From positions 116,562,547 through 116,626,546 of the forward strand of contig JBOZIK010000001.1 of the NCBI GenBank assembly GCA_051453625.1: a stretch of DNA of 64,000 nt, given 5' to 3'. The position numbers and the translations under genes were made by a program. The stretch is from Welwitschia mirabilis. Lineage: Eukaryota > Gnetophyta > Gnetopsida > Welwitschiales. Shown piece by piece: positions 58,763 to 64,000 of the stretch. The notes beneath the pieces were generated by a model, which saw only the letters and a program-made list of their open reading frames with translations, was not told where the DNA came from and did no database searches. Numbering within the stretch: position 1 is the stretch's first letter; every line of letters begins with the position of its first letter.

Positions 58763-59246
58763 TTATTTCACAATGTTTTTACAAGTAATCATTTTTAACT
58801 GATCATAATTAACATGACCTAAATGTTTATGCCATATCTCTTCTTGAGAAACATGTGAAAAATAACATGGAGAAAATGATTGATCTATACTATAAACATT
58901 ATCTATTATACCAACTCTAAGAATTACATCATTTGATTTTCCATGCAAAATTTTATATTTTGATTTATCAAAAACCAGCTTGTGACCTTGGTCACAAATT
59001 TGATTAATTCACAGTAAATTATACTTTAAATCACTTATGTACAAGACTTCATTAATTCTAGGAAGATTACCTTCACCAATTCTTCCAATCCATTCTATTT
59101 TTACTCTTCCATTGTTCCCCAAAGGCACTTCTCCTCCATCAAAGTGCTTTAGTTACTTGAATCTGGATTTACCTCCTGTCATGTGCCTTGAACATCCACT
59201 ATCAAAATACCAGCTTGTGCTATTTGAAACTTTGAAAGCTATCTAA
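58763..59246 (-). pseudogene. copia III protease and GAG-pre-integrase
   Basis: Protease: SWYFDSGCSRHMTGG at 59,175-59,220 with intact D-S-G and CSRHMTG, then HFDGGEVPLGNNGRVKIEWI, GRIGEGNLPRINEVLYISDL and CDQGHKLVFDKSKYKILHGK. GAG-pre-integrase: IWHKHLGHVNYDQLKMITCK (58,763-58,948), the zinc-binding H-LGH-N block. One stop in the protease part (after KSRFK). The best-preserved protease in the window. Confidence 0.9.
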
Positions 59247-59467
59247 ATTTATAAACTTTTAATATCATTGGCTTTTATTCACATGGTCTTTCTAGACTTA
59301 CATGGTGCATCTCCTTTAGAAATAAACTTAAATGGAAAGGTACTAAATGAGCTTGAAAATAAGATTAATTTTCTAGCATTGCATATAAGCTTTGAATGAT
59401 CTATTCTTTCATAGAAATGATAAGTGATTTTTGAAAATAACTTACCATTATTAGTTACTTGACTTTT

Positions 59468-59671
59468 CTATCCTTGAGATTTTTTTGAGGTGAAACCAAT
59501 ATTTGATTTCCTACCAATAAATTTTTTGAACTCTAAGCATTTGAATCTTTTGAGATTTGATTTCAATTCCTCCTTTTCCTTGGTGAGGAATTTTATAACC
59601 ATGTTTAGATCGTTTATTCTTCTAGCTATCTTTTCACATTCTTGGTATAACTCTTGATAGGAGTCTTTCAA
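59468..59671 (-). pseudogene. copia III gag C-terminal coiled stretch
   Basis: YQELYQECEKIARRINDLNM, VIKFLTKEKEELKSNLKRFK, then KSNIGFTSKK: a Lys/Glu coiled segment that follows the zinc knuckle in this family (copia I: CYKQYEECENLAK at 48,163). The N-terminal gag domain is deleted, since the primer-binding site lies only 320 bp away. Confidence 0.72.
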
Positions 59672-59986
59672 CTCATCTTATCCTTCATCTCCACATCACA
59701 GTTATGATGCTTAAATGTAACTGGCATATTTTATAAAGGAGGCACAAGTGCCATGAATTAGAGTCTTCTTTCTTTATCAAGTTTTTGAGTACTTCTTTTG
59801 TTACTTTCACTTGACTTCTGTGAGTTTCCACTAGTTGCAATCTATTTGAAAATATATATATATGCTATTCAACATATACAGATAGGCACACATATCAAGA
59901 AAAGACATATTTGTAAAAACATCAAGGTGAGTAAACATTATAAGATTCTAAAGTCTAGATTGGTGAAGATTTAATAAATGAGTTAA

Positions 59987-60004
59987 CCTTGCTATAATAC
60001 CAAA
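59987..60004 (-). promoter_or_regulatory. copia III primer-binding site
   Basis: The minus strand reads TTTGGTATTATAGCAAGG, one or two C-to-T-type changes away from TGGTATCAGAGCAAGG, abutting the 5' LTR end CCTATCA. Confidence 0.88.
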
Positions 60005-61505
60005 TGATAGGATTGAGAACCCTAGAGGGGGAAGAGGGTTGAATAGGTTCAAAAAAAATTTAAAACAATATTCTAAATGAATTCAATCTAAAACAAAAAC
60101 TTACATATAAAAAGTGAACTAATCTAGAATGTGCACAATAAGAGAAAATAATGGAAGTAAAGAAACAAAAACTAAAATAATAAAAATACCAATTTAATTC
60201 AAGCTAGATTTATAGTAGTTCGGAAAATCCCCTACTCCAGTTTTGATGATCAGGTTATCCTTAAGCTAAATCTCAGATCTTCATTACTCCACCAGATATT
60301 TCAAGTGCAGTTGTAACCTTTACAAATGAACTTTTCTAGGCTTAGTCTCAACCTCTAAAATGGATTTTTCAATGCTTAGTCTCAACTTTTAGAAAATAGA
60401 GTAGTGATGTAAGGATGCCTTGATAGCATAGATATCACTCATTTTGGAATTGGTGAATATGATGGAGCTCTCTTCTTATAGAAGTAAAGCAAGTGAAGCT
60501 TTTTATTCAACCTTGAATATAGAGAGGATGTCAATAGTAGATCTCCTTTAGTGAGAAATATAGATGCCAAGATACAAAAGTGGAAATCAACTAAATACAA
60601 TGCTCGATCTTTCAGATCTGATAGATTTTTCTAAATGAAAACTATTCCAAAAGCCTCTTTGGTTATCTATGTCTTAGCTATTTATAATGAAAGGCTTTTA
60701 GGATTTATTACATCTGAAATGCACTTCCAACAACTATAAATGACTAGAAAATAACTACCTAATGGCTACATAATGGATACATAACATTTAAAAAAATTTC
60801 TATTTTGCTTCGTTTGGTCGAATCCATAAAAATCTAGTTGACCTCATGCTGTGCCATGAGTTACATAGGTCACCCAAGTGAGAAATTCAGTCATCCTAAT
60901 TTCTTATGGCTTCCTATCTGGTCGACTCTATCTAGGTCTAGTTGACCCTAGTTTGGTCGCTCGCTATGCATTATGTTACCCACTCCTCAAATAAAAAATA
61001 TTTTTAATTTCCTGCATTAAGTTTAGTCGANNNNNNNNNNNNNNNNNNNNNNNNNNNNNNNNNNNNNNNNNNNNNNNNNNNNNNNNNNNNNNNNNNNNNN
61101 NNNNNNNNNNNNNNNNNNNNNNNNNNNNNNNNNNNNNNNNNNNNNNNNNNNNNNNNNNNNNNNNNNNNNNNNNNNNNNNNNNNNNNNNNNNNNNNNNNNN
61201 NNNNNNNNNNNNNNNNNNNNNNNNNNNNNNNNNNNNNNNNNNNNNNNNNNNNNNNNNNNNNNNNNNNNNNNNNNNNNNNNNNNNNNNNNNNNNNNNNNNN
61301 NNNNNNNNNNNNNNNNNNNNNNNNNNNNNNNNNNNNNNNNNNATCTTAAGGATAAATAAACTGATAGGTTTATAGTACTCAGAAGTTAATAATTTTAGTT
61401 CCATTTTTTGACTTACAAGTAATTTAACATCTTCTACATAAATACACAAAATTTGCTATATAAAAAATATTAGTTTGACATCAATTGATAAAACATAATC
61501 TAATA
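60005..61505 (-). repeat. copia III 5' LTR
   Basis: tgataggattgagaacccta at its left and aaaacataatctaata at its right; aligns throughout with 54,038-55,505. A 312-N gap (61,031-61,342) removes most of the palindrome array. The outer terminus is altered (TATTA for TGTTA on the minus strand), which would block re-integration. Confidence 0.9.
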
Positions 61506-62049
61506 ATATTTAATTATGATAAATTATAACTTTAAAAAAAGATTCCCCTTTCAAAATGTCTATTACAAAATAATACTTCTTTTGAAACAAGTTAAGACAT
61601 TTTGAACAATCAAATTTTGTGCTTTATATGGAACAAATTTTAATATACATATTAGAAAGTTGTAGATATATTATAATTTATTTCCAAATATTGGAAAACT
61701 TTAAACTTCTCAAGTTAAGCACATATGATACTAATAGAAAAACATGTTAAACATGTATGATTTGTAAAAGCACAAAAAGATTTAAGATACCAATTGAAAC
61801 ACAATTTTATACAAAATAGAAAAACATTCAAACATTCAACAAATAAATAACTAATTCTCCCCTTTTTGACATCAATGATAAAGGAGAAAACTTAAAGGGT
61901 TTGGATGACTAAATTTTTAAACTAGTCGACCAATTTCATCTCATCGACTAAATCAAGGATCTGGTTAACTATCCTGTGATTAGCCATAGGATGATGAGAT
62001 AACCCCTAATTCATTTCTAAGGAGAATAAAAGTATTAAAATTTAGGGTT

Positions 62050-62535
62050 TTAGTAAAAATATTTATCAAATATTGGTCTGAATTTACAAAATTCATAGAG
62101 ATATCTCCTTTTCAACTTGATCTCATAGGAAATGATGTCTTAGCTTAATATGCTTCATTCTTGAGTGCTAAACAATATTTTTTAATATATTATTAGCATT
62201 TGTGTTGTCATATAAAAATAAGAACTTGTTCAAAATTAATACCAAAATCTTTGAACATTTCTTTCATCCATAAAAGGTGAGTGTAACAACTAACTACTGT
62301 AATACATTCAACTTTNNNNNNNNNNNNNNNNNNNNNNNNNNNNNNNNNNNNNNNNNNNNNNNNNNNNNNNNNNNNNNNNNNNNNNNNNNNCCACTTATGC
62401 TTTTTTTTATCATTTTTGTATCTAGCCCAATTCACGTCACTAAAACTTGGAAGTTTGAAATATGTCTCTGTGAGATACCATAAGCCATAATCACATGTGC
62501 CTTTTACATATCTGATTATTCTTTTTACTACTTGA
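62050..62535 (-). pseudogene. copia II RNase H
   Basis: VVKRIIRYVKGTCDYGLWYL, FSDVNWARYKNDKK (family F-DADWAG), then a 75-N gap (62,316-62,390), CITVVSCYTHLLWMKEMFKD then FGINFEQV, and the degenerate C-terminal part. The second Asp of DADW is Asn. Confidence 0.85.
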
Positions 62536-62539
62536 AGAT

Positions 62540-63480
62540 GTAATTCTTTTGGTTGGAATTAATATCTTGCACATAATCTAATACTAAATATGATATCCAA
62601 TATACTTGCAGTTAAATATAATAAACTACCAATCATACTTCTATAAAGTTTTTGATTTACTGATTTGCCATTTTCATTCAAAATTACTTTACATAAGGTA
62701 GATATAGGAGTGTTAGTTATTTTTACATTTTCTAATGCAAAGCTTTTGATTAAATCTCTTGTATATTTAGATTGAGAAACAAATATTCTATCTTTAGATT
62801 ACTTGATCTAAAGTCCAAGAAACATCTTAACTTCACTAAGCATACTCATTTCAAATTGTTTTATCATAATATTTACAAATTCTTTTGATATCTTTTCATT
62901 CGATGTATCAAAGATAATATCATATACATAAATCTGTATAATAATGAAATCCTTTTTCAGGTTCTTTAGAAATAAGGTTTTATCTACATTTCCTTGAATA
63001 TATTCATTTTTATTTTAAAAAGATAGCTAGCTTCTTATACCAAGCTTTTGGTGCTTGTTTCAACTCATATAAGGCTTTCTTAAGTCTATATAAGGCTTTC
63101 TTAAGCCTATATACATGATTAGTTTTATGAGGATCAATAAAGCCTTGTGGTTGTTGTACATAAACATATTTAATTAAGTATCATTTAGAAAAGCATTTTT
63201 TACATTCATTTGATAAACTTTGAAATTCTTGAAAGTTGTAAAGGATAAAAACATTTTAATGCTATCCAGCCTTGCAATGGGAGAAAAAGTATCTCCTACA
63301 TTAATGCCTTTTATTTGATTGTAACCTTGAGCTACTAATCTTGCCTTGTTTTTAATGACATTATTTTCGTCATCACATTTGTTTTTAAAAATTCATTTAG
63401 TTCCAATGACATTCTTATCTTTTGGCCTTTCTATTAGCTTCCAAACATTATTTATTTTGAATTATTGTAGCTCATCTTGC
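62540..63480 (-). pseudogene. copia II reverse transcriptase
   Basis: Reads DKNVIGTK, IFKNKCDDENNVIKNKARLV, AQGYNQIKGINVGDTFSPIA, FKVYQMNVKNAFLN (motif A, D to N), GNVDKTLFLKNLKKDFIIIQ, IYVYDIIFDTSNEKISKEFV (motif C at about 62,927-62,945: YVDD is YVYD), FEMSMLSEVKMFLGL, FVSQSKYTRDLIKSFALE and LYRSMIGSLLYLT. The IYVDDIIFGSTNE and QSKYTKDLLK-F wording is that of the Sirevirus lineage. Two catalytic positions are lost, plus stops. Confidence 0.9.
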
Positions 63481-63779
63481 ATTGCTATCATCCATTCCTC
63501 ATGAATTTCTACTTCTTTAAATTTCTTAGATTTTATATTTGAGACATAACAAATGTAAGCACATAAAATTTTCATGGAATCTCTTGTCTTTACTTTTAAG
63601 TTAACTTCTCTAATAATTTATTATAAAGGATGATCTTTAAGAAGTTTGGGCTTTTTTTGGTGTGCCTTTTTTTATTTGAGTTTCATTACTCTTGGTAGAA
63701 CCTTCATTAGTTGTAGTAATACTTATGGTTTTCTCTTCATCTGTGCAGTTTGATCTTGTGTTAATCTCATCAATTTTCA

Positions 63780-64000
63780 TATTTATTGACTCTTCTATCA
63801 TTAAGCTTATTTTGTTGAAAACACGATAAGCTCTAATTCTAGTTGAGTATCTTAAGAAGATAGCTTCATCTGCTTTAGACTTGAATTTACTTAAATGTTC
63901 TTTATCTTTTAGTACATAGCATTTACTTTTGAAGACTTTAAAATATGATACATTAGGTTGTCTTTCTTTTCATAACTCATATGGGATTTTGTCTATACCA
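63780..64000 (-). pseudogene. copia II integrase C-terminal part (cut by window end)
   Basis: GIDKIPYEL, ERQPNVSYFKVFKSKCYVLK, DKEHLSKFKSKADEAIFLRY and RAYRVFNKISLMIEES, matching copia III at 57,988-58,314. The linker to RT (63,490-63,780) reads STKSNETQIKKGTPKKPKLL and AYICYVSNIKSKKFKEVEIH. Confidence 0.88.

Larger units (their letters stand above)
54038..61505 (-). mobile_element. copia III: Sirevirus-type element, gag-deleted
   Basis: 3' LTR 54,038-55,505, 5' LTR 60,005-61,505, primer-binding site 59,987-60,004, then gag C-terminus, protease, GAG-pre-integrase, integrase, RT (mostly within a 741-N gap) and RNase H, all in minus orientation and correct order. Only about 320 bp separate the primer-binding site from the gag C-terminal stretch, so UBN2 and zinc knuckle are deleted. 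RT wording is Sirevirus-like. It was inserted into copia II next to the polypurine tract. Confidence 0.9.
61506..64000 (-). mobile_element. copia II internal region, continues past the window
   Basis: From the pre-LTR region (61,506-62,050; with a second polypurine-like AAAAAGGGGAG at 61,857-61,867) through RNase H (62,050-62,530), RT (62,540-63,480) to integrase (63,780-64,000). It continues the 33 bp at 54,005-54,037. The 5' LTR, gag and protease should lie beyond 64,000. No ORF3 is present in the equivalent place. Confidence 0.88.

Noticed and set aside
43389-61505. Five LTR copies read as one simple tandem array of a single element
   Set aside because: Target duplications and interrupted internal sequences fit nested separate insertions, not tandem duplication.

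Overview
The window looks like intergenic DNA of a large plant genome. It combines plant-type host gene fragments (a U-box ubiquitin ligase, a plant S9 prolyl-oligopeptidase-like protein and a tonoplast/ER-type membrane protein), Sirevirus-type Ty1/copia elements, a Ty3/gypsy chromovirus and plant L1-type LINEs. Almost every element is old: LTR pairs differ at roughly one position in five, and reading frames are full of stops. The DNA outside the gene block is very A+T rich and poor in CpG. Very old, unremoved, deaminated retroelements suggest a gymnosperm-like genome (a low-GC lineage such as Welwitschia would fit), but this is inference; no species marker is present.

Layout. 1-1,062: no recognised gene. 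1,063-6,900: the only G+C-richer, low-copy block, all on the minus strand. It holds the 5' two-thirds of a membrane-protein gene (4,572-5,667). Downstream of it lies a mosaic of broken fragments: a prolyl-oligopeptidase piece (3,217-3,650), a U-box ligase piece (2,556-2,905), and a 3' piece of a paralogue of the membrane-protein gene (1,329-2,555). 7,400-13,551: A+T-rich DNA with microsatellites, a heavily decayed tandem array of about 210 bp period (about 9,120-11,390) and a 195-bp tandem duplication (11,503-11,882). 13,569-19,964: a plus-strand LINE with target-site duplications on both sides. 19,984-35,360: A+T-rich DNA with a decayed minus-strand copia element (about 23,522-27,560), a G+C-rich island (28,640-29,030) and a decayed minus-strand LINE (31,189 to about 33,420). 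35,360-37,915: nothing recognisable.

37,916-64,000 is a nest of minus-strand LTR retrotransposons that can be unpicked by target-site duplications. A gypsy chromovirus (3' LTR starting at 40,293; integrase, RNase H and RT 40,500-43,383; protease and gag 51,106-52,014) is split by copia I (43,389-51,100, TSD gatac). Copia I is itself hit by a short gypsy-type solo LTR (46,695-46,913, TSD agagc). Beyond a gap comes copia II (3' LTR to 54,004; pol 61,506 to past the window end). Copia II is split just beside its polypurine tract by copia III (54,038-61,505). The three copia copies are one family. Copia I keeps gag, protease and an extra 3' ORF but has lost integrase-RT; copia III keeps protease-integrase-RT-RNase H but has lost most of gag. 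Their LTRs carry a ~74-bp tandem repeat built on the palindrome GGTCGACC, mostly decayed to GGTTGACC/GGTCAACC.

Seventeen N-runs interrupt the sequence. Several 100-N runs are flanked by the same sequence on both sides, so local duplications there may be assembly artefacts.
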